Source: Inia geoffrensis (Eukaryota > Chordata > Mammalia > Artiodactyla > Iniidae). Taken from it: DNA of 64,000 nucleotides. Below the pieces are notes generated by a model. The model ran no database searches, was not told where the DNA came from, and saw nothing but the letters and a program-made list of their open reading frames with translations. Position 1 is the stretch's first letter. Each line of letters begins with the position of its first letter. Positions 1 through 11,146 of this stretch are shown piece by piece. The stretch covers positions 52,297,001-52,361,000 of the forward strand of contig CM070901.1 in assembly GCA_036417435.1 (NCBI GenBank), read 5' to 3'. Both the position numbers and the translations under genes were made by a program.

Positions 1-119
1 AAAAGACAGAATTTTTGCATATTGCTATTGAGCAATTATTATGCACCACCCAAGACATGATACCTATTTTCAAGAGCTTAACCTAGTCAGAGAGGACCTT
101 TACAATATGTGATATTTAA

Positions 120-830
120 TATTAAATAATGCTAGATGTTGCAAATCAGGTGTGCCTGAGTTGACTCTTGAAAGATGAGTGAGATCCAGTTAGGTAAAAG
201 AGAAGAGGAGTGGCCAGAGCAGGTGGTGAGAAAAACAATGAGTAGTTTCTCCAGGGAACCACAAATTGTCCAGCATGGTGGAATATATACTACAAGGAGG
301 GGAATGATAAGATGTCAGTTTGGATAGACATGATGGGGAGACAGTTTATAAAGCATTTGGGAGTCAGCCTGAAGGAAATAATGAATCATTGCCGGCAAAG
401 GCATCATCATTTGGGTGGGTGGGAGGAGAGAGGTTTGAAGAAGAATAAACTAATGGAAACTAAGTTGGAGGCAGGGAAACCATTTAGAAAATTGTTGAAA
501 TAATTCATGAGATAGACTTGAAGGTAGTAGCATTTATGATGGAAAGATTTATATTGGAGAAGGAGTTTGAACCATATTACAGAGGAAGAACTAACAGAAT
601 TTGATTGATTGGCTGTGGTAGTTGAGGGAGAAGACACTCCAAATTTTGGTCATGGAAGAGAAGGCACTGAATTTAGTTTTAGATTTATGAATTGTATAAC
701 GTCTATGGGCTATCCAAGTGGCAATGTCCAGCAGGTCTGGAGCTTGCTTTGGGAGTCATCAGTATATATCTGTAAATGAAGTCACAAGAGTGGGTGAAAT
801 TACAAAGGAAATGTGCAAGGACTGTACACT
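120..830 (-). mobile_element. L2 LINE fragment, antisense (decayed)
   Basis: Reads like the antisense strand of the mammalian L2 reverse-transcriptase region. A 'gactcttgaaagatgagt' segment near 160 and the stretch 700-800 ('tccaagtggcaatgtccagc', 'gtcatcagtatatatctgt') match the familiar L2 antisense order. Strongly diverged and without a usable frame; boundaries are approximate. The match is from memory of the family consensus, not a search. Confidence 0.45.
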
Positions 831-3535
831 GCTCTTGCTTTCCTCTAGAGCACAGCTCTCCAGGAACTGAATATAGTGTTCAACATTTACAGTATCATTT
901 TTTTCTTGGACAGTGGTGGACAGCCTCTTCAACTGTTTCTGCTTTCTGAACTCTACAGACTCTCACCTTCTAATATTACAATCTCATCAATATTTCATGA
1001 ACCATTCTAGTTTTCAGGATGATATGGACAAATGTCTTCTTCTCGATGGCATAAATAGATGTCTTAAATTGGGTATTAGCCATGCTCATACACCAAAGTA
1101 AAATGAGATTAAAGAAAAGCTCTTCTGCTCTATGTTGATGTCTCTGAGGCAGCTTCCCTGGTGACAATTCCTTGCCTTGTTACTAGATGTGCAGGTGGTT
1201 GTTTTACATTTAATTCTGTTCCTTGACTACAAGAACTAGAATCTGAAACCTTTGTCACTGCATTGTTTTCCAAAGAACAGTCCATTTGTCTCTTCATCCC
1301 TGTCTGTTCATGAATTGTTGTGAATGTTTATAGAAATGGGGGTGGGGGAAAGGAGGGGCTTTCAAAACTTGATTCTCTGAGGCCTGACAAAAGAGTAAAT
1401 ATTTTTAGATTAAAAAAAAAAAACCAACAATTCAGAGCAGCAACTAAATGCATCTCAGTGTTCTGATGATTTGAACGTTCTAAATGAGGAAGCACTGGAG
1501 CGGCATCTGTACTTGTCTCCTTGCCACAGCTCCGATTCCATTTGAGGCCCGGGGAAGTAAGAAGACTCTGAGCACCAATTGCTCACAAATTTCTTCTTCT
1601 CTTCTGAAATAAATTTGTGCTAGCAAGTCTCCTAATATGCACATGCTGCCTTGTTGAGTCAAAGAACATTCTAAGTAGAAGCATTTGCATTTTCGTGACT
1701 AGCTTCTGCACTTCTAAAATTGGACTCTACTGGAGAGTCAGATATGCTTCCTGAATCTATCAGGATGGAAGGGATGTGATTCCATGCCCATTTTTCTGCT
1801 GTTTTACTTGTGCTGGAATTGAGACTCTATTGGAAATATATGGCTGTATATGAGAGACGGGCCTTGACCCAAATATCTAGATGATTATGCCAGTTCTCTG
1901 CCTTCTTTGACTAGTGAAGACTGAACACAGCCCTTGCACATGTGGGGGATGTGGGGGTGGGAGGAAGTTGCTGATGTGAGGTAGATTCTCATGGCTCACC
2001 ACTGGCTAGTTTGGCTTTGGGGACATGGCTTCTGTACTAATAAAAAATGCTGCCAGTTGGAGTGTCACACTGAAAGTTTCAGTATATTGTGCCCAGGATA
2101 GTCTTTATTTAGATGGCAAAACTGTCAGAAAAAAATTCTAATGAGTCTGATGGACTACCTCAAGAGAGAGGTAGCTAACTGGAAGAAGGTAGAGAGGGCA
2201 AAAGAGCAGGTTTTAGGCAGAAATGTGGCAGTCAAGATGAGTTCTGGGGATGGACCAGCCATTTATCATGGCAAAAAGAAGGTCATATGAACTTATTTTG
2301 CAGTTCAGAATGGTGCTGGAAATAGAAATTTAAAAACCATTAAAAATGACTCAAAGTTGGGTAGAATCTATCTGGTTTGGTACTTACATCCAAGCATTTA
2401 ACTACATAGGTTAAGAAATGACTGACTCCGCAACCAAAGCAGAAGCTGATTCATCCAGAAGCAGCAGCCTAGCATTAATGGTGGCATTGGTGCCAATGAA
2501 GATGGAAGGCAGCTTTCTGGGAACTGCCATTGCCAGGGGCATTGTTAGTAAGTATCTGCATAGATTTTTGTATAAGCTGTAGTAGCAGCAGATAAGGGCA
2601 GTGACCGGAAAGCTAAGAGCAGTCTCAATGAACAACTAATCTTTCCTGACATTATTATTCCCAGGCTCAACCTGGTAAATTATTTTTTCCTTTAGTTTAT
2701 CTACTGCGGTTATATGCACTGCTGTGGCAGGACAGGTTTCAGGTTCTTTCTCTCTCCCTTTCTCTGTTGTACACACATACAGACCCCTGCAGGTCACATG
2801 ACTTTGTTTGGAGGCTATAAAACTTATCTGATGACCCAGAATTTTGCTGATACAGGTCACCACAGAACACGATATGGCCTATTTTAGAATAGATCAGGAC
2901 CATCTAAATAGGAGGCAGGGGTCTGAGATACTTTTGAGCCTGGTGGACCAAGAAAAGTCAACTTAAATGGCAAGATCAGCTGCATAAACCAGGACAGTTA
3001 GGGTACAAAATAATTTTGTGGGCTACGGTCAGAAGTGGTAGGAAAACTACTACAACTCTTTTACCTCTGAATGATACCAAGTTATATTTCATCATGGTGC
3101 TCTGGGGCAGCTATTATTCTCTGTCTTACGTTAGGTCTCCTAAAATCAGAGCCCAAGTCAGGGATCTGAGTGCACATGATTTATAGAAGGGATGTTCTCA
3201 GGAGAAAGTGAGTGAGGGAAGTCAGGGCAGGGGAAAGAAGTAAGCAAGCATTTGGTCTCAGTTTGATCCCATGGGAGCTCTGGAACATAAATTACATCAT
3301 GGAGTTGTTCTACCTTGAAGTGAAGGGGTTGCTTTTTTGTACATTGCTCTCCCTTCAAACAGTCTTTTTCCCTTAGGGCAGGGGTGGGCAAGGCTTAACA
3401 TCTTGGGTGAAGCAGCTTCGGTCTGGCTGTGGACAATTACCCAGAGAAGATCACCAGTCAACACTCACAGCTGCTGGGAAAGAGTATTATAACCCAGGAC
3501 AGAGGATCTAGCAGGTAAATAGAGGTGTTGACCCT
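831..3535. other. No gene recognised; old unique sequence
   Basis: AT-rich DNA with no frame longer than about 77 codons, no recognisable domain and no young repeat. A short A run lies near 1411-1423. Probably intergenic or intronic sequence with repeats too decayed to name by eye. Confidence 0.6.
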
Positions 3536-3626
3536 ACCCTCTATTTTCAGATGGGGAAACTTGACACTCAAAGTGAAGCTTCTGCTTTCAGCTATCCCAC
3601 CAGTCAGTGGCAGAGCACAGACTTAA
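3536..3626 (+). mobile_element. MIR SINE fragment
   Basis: The order 'tattttcagatggggaaact', then 'cactcaaagtgaagc', then 'agtggcagagcacaga' follows the MIR core (fraction of the 'bases below detection, gaggaaactgaggc' region and the 'aagtggcagagc' tail). An ancient tRNA-derived SINE, fragmentary. Confidence 0.55.
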
Positions 3627-4465
3627 ATGGAGTTAGTGAATATAGATCATAGGATAGAGGTTGATTGGTATTTGCCTCTACTATTCTGTCTATGCATGTG
3701 TCCCTGGGTCCACAGCTACGGTATGTACCAAAACCAGAAATTAAAGCATGGAATGGAATGCATGGAATCCTGGCTGTGGCCGAGGTCCATACAGAAGAGC
3801 CAGGATTATTTTAGTTGGTCAGGATGCAATTCTCCATGGATCTCTTGTATTTCCATAAGTATTGTGAGAAGAAGCACTGACTGCCTTTATTCCTACCTAT
3901 CTTTTTAGTGATGTTGTATAGTCAAAGCCTTGGAGAATGAATATAGTGTTGTTTTCCCTCGCATGCTTATTATCTATTATACAAGGTTTGGGTTTCATAA
4001 GCTCAGTTTTCCTCTCCAGAAATGCAAAATACTGAGTACACAGATGTCACTTGGCCCTCTCAGCATTGCATTATGGGAACTGGGCTCAGGGAACTGATAC
4101 AAAAAAAGTTGATACTCTGGTCGCTGCTGTTGCTGTGAGTAATAAAACATCCTTTGTTTCTGAGCCAGCAGTCTCATGTCTTCTGCCAGTATCCATGAAA
4201 CTATGGCAGGCTAACTTGTTACTTGTTAGTGTGCAAGTAGGGTAAAATCTTAGACCTGTCAAGCTATTAACCAATATATTACCACTTCTGGATTTATGAA
4301 AGGAGATTTAACTTCTTGATTGTTAATTTGACTTTCTAGGAAAGTTTAGAAGTTGTTTTTTCTCCACAGAAGTAAGTATTTATGTCTGTGCCAAAAAATG
4401 GTATGTTTACAATGTGCTTTTAAAATAATTATTTGCTCTCATAACAATGAAGAGCCTCTTCATTG
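3627..4465. other. No gene recognised
   Basis: A 93-codon open frame (3627-3908, +) is present but has no domain, no strong start context and no codon pattern suggesting selection. Nothing else is supported. Confidence 0.5.
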
Positions 4466-4870
4466 GTCAACTAGATTAATGCAATTAGGTGGATTGCATT
4501 AATGGCCACAGTTCTTCAACCCTTTGGTCAGTGGGATATTAGCAGATGTAACTCAAGCAGAGCCTTAAAAATGCTTGCGTGATTAGGCTTCCCCTTGTAC
4601 TCTGCCATTACCATGAGATGAGCAAGCCTGCTAATTCTAGGATGATAATTAGAGGCACATGGAGTAGACACTGTCCCAGCCTTAGATAGCCTAGGCCAGC
4701 TGACCCCTAGCTAGCCAAAGGCAAGTGAAGGTACAAGCCAAGACTAGCCAAACATCTCTGCTAAGGCCCATCTAGATCAATCAAACTTGACAGCTAAGTA
4801 AATGGCTGTTTTGTCGTCTTACGTCACTAATTTTGGCGATAGTTTATTACACAGAAAAAAACTAATTCTC
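4466..4870 (+). mobile_element. MLT1-type LTR (ERVL-MaLR), solo and old
   Basis: The order of landmarks fits an MLT1 long terminal repeat: 'ttaatggccacagttcttca', a 'gtgggatattagcagatgt' segment, 'tctgccattaccatgagatg', 'ggccagctgacc' and the 3' part 'aaatggctgttttgtcgtct' followed by a 'gtttattacacag' motif. No internal retroviral coding sequence is attached. Ends are uncertain. Confidence 0.6.
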
Positions 4871-5040
4871 ACAGCTTCCCAACTGAGTAGATTCTTTTAT
4901 TTTTTTATTTTCACAGACTTAGGAGAAGAGTGCTCAGAGTTAGCTGCTGGAGCTCCAAACTGCACATCTCAACTCTCAGAGCTACATGAACTCTGCTAAC
5001 TGTTTATATGTTTTATTTACATGGACAGACTAGGAGGTTT

Positions 5041-5067
5041 CCTTCCTTCCTTCCCTCCCTTCTTTCA
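5041..5067. repeat. CCTT-rich simple repeat
   Basis: A pyrimidine tract of CCTT/CCCT units directly upstream of the first L1. A similar short tract lies at about 6848-6872. Confidence 0.8.
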
Positions 5068-5101
5068 TTTGTCGGTTAATTTATTAAAGATTAATAAACT
5101 A

Positions 5102-6375
5102 AGAAAGCCCAGAGATAAACCCACGCACCTATGGTCAACTAATCTATGACAAAGGAAGCAAGGATATACAATGGAGAAAAGACACTCTCTTCAATAAGTG
5201 GTGCTGGGAAAACTGGACAACTACATGTAAGAGAATGAAATTAGAACACTCTCTAACACCATACACAAAAATAAACTCAAAATGGATTAGAGACCTAAAT
5301 GTAAGACTGGACACTATAAAACTATTAGAGGAGAACATAGGAAGAACACTCTTTGACACAAATCACAGCAAGATCTTTTTTGATCCACCTCCTAGAGTAA
5401 TGGAAATAAAAACAAAAATAAACAAATGGGACCTAAAAAGCTTTTGCAAAGCAAAGGAAACTACAAAAAAGACAAAAGACAACCCTCAGAATGGGAGAAA
5501 ATATTTGCAAACGAATCAACGGACAAAGGATTAATCTCCAAAATATATAAACAGCTCATGCAGTTCAATATTAAAAAAACAAACCCAATTAAAAAGTGGG
5601 CAGAAGACCTAAATAGACATTTCTCCAAAGAAGACATACAGATGGCCAAGAAGCACATGAAAAACTGTTCAACATCACTAATTATTAGAGAAATGCAAAT
5701 CAAAACTACAATGAGGTATCACTTCACACCAGTTAGAATGGGCATCAGAAAATCTACAAACAACAAATGCTGGAGAGGGCGTGGAGAAAAGGGAACCCTC
5801 GTGCACTGCTGGTGGGAATGTAAATTGATACAGCCACTATGGAGAACAGTATGCAAGTTCCTTAAAAAACTAAAAATGGAATTACCATATGACCCAGCAA
5901 TCCCACTACTGGGCATATACCCAGAGAAAATCATAATTCAAAGAGACACATGCACCCCAATGTTCACTGCAGCACTATTTACAATAGCCAGGACATGGAA
6001 GCAATCTAAATGCCCATCAACAGACGAGTGGATAAAGAAGATGTGGCACACATATACAATGGAATATTACTAAGCCACAAAAAGGGACAAAATTGGGTCA
6101 TTTGTAGAGATGTGGATGGATCTAGAAACTGTCATACAGAGTGAAGTAAGTCAGAAAGAGAAAAACAAATATCATATATTAACGTATAAATGTGGAACCC
6201 AGAAAAATGGTACAGATGAACTGGTTTGCAGGGCAGAAATAGAGACACAGACATAGGGAACAAACATATGCACACCAAGGGGGGAAAGCGGCAGGTGTGG
6301 TGGTGGTGGTGTTATGAATTGGGAGATTGGGATTTACATATATACACTAATTAAATTAAAATTTAAATTGTTTTA
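5102..6375 (+). mobile_element. LINE-1, 5'-truncated, 3'UTR subfamily A
   Basis: Begins in ORF2 at the stretch encoding the post-RT region ('agaaagcccagagataaacc') and runs through the C-terminal part of ORF2 into a 3'UTR. Its 3'UTR (gcagggcagaaat, gacaccaagg-like, 'gaattgggagattggga', 'tacactaatt') matches the minus-strand L1 at 43.7 kb but differs from the other L1s here. The element is 5'-truncated, the usual result of incomplete reverse transcription. Possible imperfect target duplication: 'tttattaaagat' near 5080 and 'tttattaaaaagat' near 6371. Confidence 0.92.
5235..6073 (+). pseudogene. L1 ORF2 C-terminal remnant (frameshifted)
   Basis: Two overlapping frames together cover the ORF2 C-terminus. 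5235-5534 carries the segment with '[16 protein letters not shown]'; 5426-6073 carries the cysteine-rich tail including '[19 protein letters not shown]', '[14 protein letters not shown]' and '[16 protein letters not shown]'. The shift between frames lies near 5430-5530. The endonuclease and reverse-transcriptase catalytic cores are absent, so the product could not mobilise RNA. ORF2p normally nicks target DNA and copies L1 RNA in the nucleus. Confidence 0.9.
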
Positions 6376-7372
6376 TTAAAAAGATAAAAAATTTTAAAAC
6401 TCACTTTTAGCAGACAGGTACTGAGCAAAGAGAAAAACTCAAACTCTTGAGGACATACATAGAGGAAAATATTACAGTAGATATAAGTGCTAATAGAGGT
6501 GTGTGCATCTGTTGAGAACACAAAGGGTAAATCACAAACCTCTGAGACATAGGCATGGGTAGCTTCACTGAAGAGGTGTGGACTCAGGATTATCAAGTAG
6601 GCACTGCCACAGTTATTCCTGAGCTCATGCTGGTGCATTCAACATGGATTTTCCTACTCAGGAAACGTACTCTATGCTATGTGCTTTGCTAGGCATGACA
6701 CACTCGGTTCCTTCAAGGAGTTTGTCTTTTTAGCTTAATTCCAGTAGCTTAGCATTCCCCCCCCCCACCTTATTTAATACATAGCTATCCCTGAGAGAAG
6801 TTGCACTTTAATCTGATATCAATAATTAAACCTTATTGTGTTTCAGTTCCTTCCTTCCTCCTTTCTTCCTTTCAATTGTTGACAGAAAGGGTCAGACTGG
6901 ACTGTTTCTGGATGCCTACCCCCCCACACTGGGGAAAGGCAGGGCGGCCCAGTGATTAGACTGATTCACTGGGTCTAGGCAGTCACCAGGAATGTCTTCA
7001 TTGTGAACTGGAAGATCTGTTTTTAAGTCCTTTCCCTTCTGAATGTTCAAGGTGGTATAAATACACTGTACTCTGTGTTATCAACTTGGCCCCTATAATC
7101 AAGGAAGTAGCCCTCATTCTCAAACTTAAGATACTGTGAGATGGTATCTCAGGGACTCATTGTCTTGACAGCAGGTTCCTTGACTGATGTGTGTATACTC
7201 AGCTCACAGGTTACACCTCAACATGTTCTGTGCCCATTAGTAAGACTACCTAAGGCTGTACCAACAATGGCAATTCTCACACTTCCTATTCTGCCTCATC
7301 CAATCGCTGACTCCAAAACTTTTTGCACCTTATTTGTTAGCTTTTGAAGGAATAAATATATCATATGTACAG
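6376..7372. other. No gene recognised
   Basis: Contains a C8 run near 6759 and a short CCTT-rich tract near 6850. The 91-codon minus frame (6363-6638) and the 68-codon plus frame at 7141 show no recognisable motif. Confidence 0.5.
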
Positions 7373-7800
7373 ACAAATCAATTTTATTTAGTTGCAAGTG
7401 ATAGAATTCTTTTAAGCAAACAAACAATGGATCTATTTACTCATACAACCATATCATGAAATGACAGCTCTGGCCTTAGAAGAAACTGGAACCAGAGTTG
7501 TTATGTGCATTTGCGCATTATGTACATAGCACAGGTACCCAGCCAAGGGGGCAAATAGGAGCTGGTATCCAGGAGCTGGTATCTAGCTGGTATCCAGCTG
7601 GTATCCAGCTCCATTCCCCAAGCTATGCTCTTTGGCATGAGTTTATGTCCAACCAAAGGTACCTTCTGCTCACCTTCAGGGCTAGGTCTTCTCAGAGGCA
7701 GTGCATTCCTCTAACTGGTTCCCTCAGAGGAGATGCCCATATTCTACCTCTCCTCTGCTCATTCTTTGCTGTTTTATTTCAATAAGAGTCTCATTATAGA
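7373..7800. mobile_element. Medium-reiterated mammalian repeat (family not named)
   Basis: The stretch 'gttgcaagtgatagaattc' followed by 'ttaagcaaacaaacaatgg' and later 'tctcagaggcagtg' resembles a dispersed mammalian repeat whose unit starts with a 'tgcaagtgacagaa' phrase. A second, similar copy is at 24340-24680. I cannot assign a family name without a library search. Confidence 0.35.
7560..7611. repeat. 11-bp tandem repeat, AGCTGGTATCC
   Basis: Four copies of AGCTGGTATCC/T: 7560-7570, 7574-7584, 7585-7595 and 7596-7606, the last three contiguous, followed by a partial fifth (AGCT). Confidence 0.9.
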
Positions 7801-8224
7801 GCTTATGTGAATGAGATTCTCACAGCTCAAGCGTGTTTGCAGGATATACCTCACTAGCTAACCAAGTGTGATAATTGAGTTGGCATGGCAACAACACTAG
7901 TGATGGTGTCATTTACAGTCATTAGATGATCTTTAATACTAGTTTAGATCATTACTGTGCTCATTAAAAGAAATATCATAAAAATTGTGGTAACGGGGAA
8001 GTACAAGTCTAGTAACTATAAATCAAGGTCTCCTGTAGAAGAATTTGAGCTTGCATCAGAGGCACCTAGGAATAGAACTGATGCTGAAGGGAAAAAAAGT
8101 GAATCACAGTTTGCAAGTGTAACATGAGAAGCTCTTCAGATATGCAGAGGAAATAGGGGAAAATGAGAAAGAAGACTATGAACGTACATAATAGAAGGCA
8201 GCAGCTTTACCAGATACTTTAAAG

Positions 8225-8649
8225 TGCTTCTGAAAAGGGAACCCAAACTATGGGAACCAGATTAAATTAGAAAAAATATTATTGAAAATGTTTCTGGATT
8301 TAAGAAAAGATCTCACATTGGGATGACCAAAACTTCTTACATATATAGGTAAAATTAATAAAATGATCTCTACACCTAGATATAGTCAGGCAAAATTTCT
8401 GAACTATAAAGAGGGGAAAATATCCTATAAGTACCACTGACAAGAGGAAGAAAAATGCAGAGCTTATCTACAGAGGCATTAATATTAGACTGGTGACAAC
8501 TAATTTCCTTCAACAATAAATGCTAAAAGACAACGGAGCAACATTTGGGATTTTGGTACTATGAGAATAAAGATTGTTAGCCCAAATTTTATACCCAATC
8601 AAACAGTTATTCAAAACACTTTCCTATAGAACTAGTAAAGATAGTACCC
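8225..8649 (+). mobile_element. Old L1 (L1M-type) fragment, ORF1/ORF2-linker region
   Basis: Decayed copy of the ORF1 3' region: 'tctacacctagatatagtc', 'gacaactaatttccttcaa' and 'gactggtgacaa', then 'gctaaaagacaacggagca' and 'aattttatacccaatcaa'. These follow the order of the nucleic-acid-binding part of ORF1 in ancient L1s. Continues beyond the small insertion at 8656-8721 ('acttgaagacattctccaa'). Confidence 0.55.
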
Positions 8650-8655
8650 ACTAAT

Positions 8656-8721
8656 CTTTTTTTTTAATACTTCCTTATTGGAGCATAATTGCTTTACAAT
8701 GTTGCATTAGTTTCTGCTGTA
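8656..8721 (-). mobile_element. Very short L1 3'-end insertion
   Basis: About 66 bp: a poly-T tract, then the reverse complement of the subfamily-B L1 terminus ('ttattggagcataattgctt', 'acaatgttgcattagtttct'). Flanked by ACTAAT at 8650-8655 and 8722-8727, a short target duplication. It is an extreme 5'-truncation inserted into the older L1M fragment. Confidence 0.8.
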
Positions 8722-8789
8722 ACTAATACTTCTTTGAAAAAGTTACTTGAAGACATTCTCCAACTGGCGAATGAATTTGTAATAATTAC

Positions 8790-9119
8790 ATGAGAAATCA
8801 TTATTAAAATACAAATCAATACAAAACTGAAAATAGAACCCTTTGGCATTGGTAGGGTTCCTATTTATGGTTTTAACTGTTTTCAAGCAATCCCAAAGGC
8901 CTATGATATGTAGCAGTTTTTAACTGTGTGAAGTTGAAAGATGAAGAGTGAATCGCAGAGCTAGGGAGCTAATCTCATCAGTAATGCAGTATCAGTATCT
9001 TCATATGTGCAATGTTTTCCTTAACTGAGTAAACATTAAACTCTCCTAGATTAAAATTTGTTATTTCTTTGTTTTAAAAATAGCCATCAACTGAGAGATA
9101 AACAATAGCAAAAGTCAAT
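8790..9119. other. No gene recognised
   Basis: AT-rich flank between the old L1 fragment and the composite L1 insertion. Nothing else is supported. Confidence 0.5.
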
Positions 9120-9130
9120 AAGGCAAGTAA
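9120..9130. repeat. Target-site duplication, left copy (AAGGCAAGTAA)
   Basis: AAGGCAAGTAA immediately precedes the L1 5' end at 9131. A copy with one mismatch (AAGGCAAGCAA) sits at 17735-17745 beyond the tail of the second L1, and a related ATAAGGCAAAT lies at the L1/L1 junction (about 13974-13984). Confidence 0.8.
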
Positions 9131-11073
9131 GGGGGGACCTTCAAGATGGCGGAGGAATAAAATGTGGAGATCACCATCCTCCCCACAAATACATCAAAAG
9201 TACATCTATGGGTGGAACAACTCCTACAGAACACCTACTGAATGCTGTCAGAAGACCTCAGACTTCCCAAAAGGCAAGAAAAACCCCACGTACCTGGGTA
9301 GGGCAAAAGAAAGAAGAAAAAACAGAGACAAAAAAATAGGGACAGGACCCGCACCAGTGGGAGGGAGCTGTGAAGGAGGAAAGGTTTCCACACACTAGAA
9401 AGCCCCTTTACTGGCAGAGACAGTGGGGGGATGGGCGGGGGGGGAAGGTTCAGAGCCATGGAGGAGAGCACAGAAACAGGGGTGCAGAGGGCAAAGCGGA
9501 GAGATTCCAGCACAGAGGATTGGTGCCAACCAGCACTCACCAGCCTGAGAGGCTTGTCTGCTCACCCACCTGGGCAGGTGGGGGCTGTGAGCTGAGGCTT
9601 GGGCTTCAGTCGGATCCCAGGGAGAGGACTGGGGTTGGATGCATGAACACAGACTGAAGGGGACTAATGCACCACAGCTAGTCGGGAGGCAGTCAAGAAA
9701 AGGTATGGAACTGCCTAAGAGGCAACAGACCATTGTTTTGGGGTGCACGAGGAGAGGGGATTCCTTCCCTATCTGCCCACAGGAGGCAGAGCACTGCCTA
9801 AACGAGCTCCAGAGATGGGCACAAGCTGCAGCTATCAGCTGGGACCACAGAGACGAGTATGAAATGCTAATGCTGCTGCTGCAGCCACCAAGAATCCTGT
9901 GTGCAAGCACAGGTCACTATCCACACACCCCCAGGAACCAGTGCAGCATGCCACTGCCAGGGTCCCGTGATGCAGGGACAAGTTCCCTGAGAGGACACAC
10001 GGTGCTCCTCGGCTGCTGCGAAGTCATGCCTGCCTCTGCCACCACAGGCTCGACCTGCATTGCTGACACCCCTTCCCCTGGCCTGAGAGAGCCAGAGCCC
10101 CCTAATCAGCCACTGTTTTAACCCTGTCCTGTCTGAGTGGGGAACAGATGCCTGAGGGTGACCTACACACAGAGGTGGGGCCAAAATCAAAGTGGAACAC
10201 CAAGAGCTGTGCGAACAAAAAAGAGAAAGGAAAATTTCTCCGTGCAGCCTCAGAAGCAGTGGATTAAATTCCCACAATCAACTTGATGTATGCTGCATCT
10301 GTGGAATACCTGAATAGACAGTGAATCATCCCAAAATAGAGACAGTGGACTTTGGGAGCAACTATAGACTTTGGTTTGCTGTGTGAGCCTCACATGTTTC
10401 TGATTTTTATGTTTATCTTAGTATAGTTTTTAGTGCTTGTTATCATTGGTGGATTGGTTTATTGGTTTTGTTGCTCTCTTCTATTTTTTATGATTATTTT
10501 TAATTTTAATAATTTTATTTTAGTTTAGTTTTTTCTTATTTATAATTTTTTTCTTTCTTATTTTCTCCCTTATGAGCCATGTGGCTGACAGGGTCTTGGT
10601 GCTCTGGCCCGGTGTTGGCCTGAGCCTCTGAGGTGGGAGAGCTGAGTTCAGGACATTGGACCACAAGAGACCCAACGTAACATCCCCACATAACATCAAT
10701 TGGCAAAAGCTCTGCCAGAGATCTCCATCTCAATGCAAAGACCCAGATCCAAACAATGGCCAGCAAGCTCCAGTGCTAGATGGCCCATGTCAAACAACTA
10801 GCAAGACAGAAACACAACCACACCCATTAGCAGAAGCTGCCTAAAATCATACGAATCACAGACACCCCAAAACACACTACTGGAAATGGCCCTGCCCACC
10901 AAAATGACATGATCAAGCCCCACCCACCAGAACAGTCACCAGTCCGTTCCACTAGGAAGCCTACACAACCCACTGAACCAACCTAAGCCAATGGGGGCAG
11001 ACACCAAAAACAATGGGAACTACACACCTGCAGCCTGATAAAAGAAGAATCCAAACACAGTACGGTAAGCAAA
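9131..11073 (+). promoter_or_regulatory. L1 5'UTR (internal Pol II promoter, inferred)
   Basis: Sequence from the conserved 'aagatggcggaggaataaaa' start to the ORF1 ATG. By analogy to other mammalian L1s, this segment carries the internal promoter, and 'aagatggcgg' is a YY1-type site. It is G-rich at 9420-9450. The 160-codon frame at 9639-10121 and its minus-strand counterpart (9395-9910) lie inside the 5'UTR and are not taken as genes. The downstream third is T-rich (10430-10560). Confidence 0.75.
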
Positions 11074-11146
11074 ATGAGAAGACAAGAAATACGCAGCAGA
11101 TGAAGGAGCAAGGAAAAATCCCACCACACTAAACAAATGAAGAGGA

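Noticed and set aside
9395..10277. Long frames in the L1 5'UTR (171, 160 and 136 codons)
   Set aside because: They lie in the L1 5'UTR in several frames on both strands and have no domain; GC-rich promoter sequence gives long chance frames.
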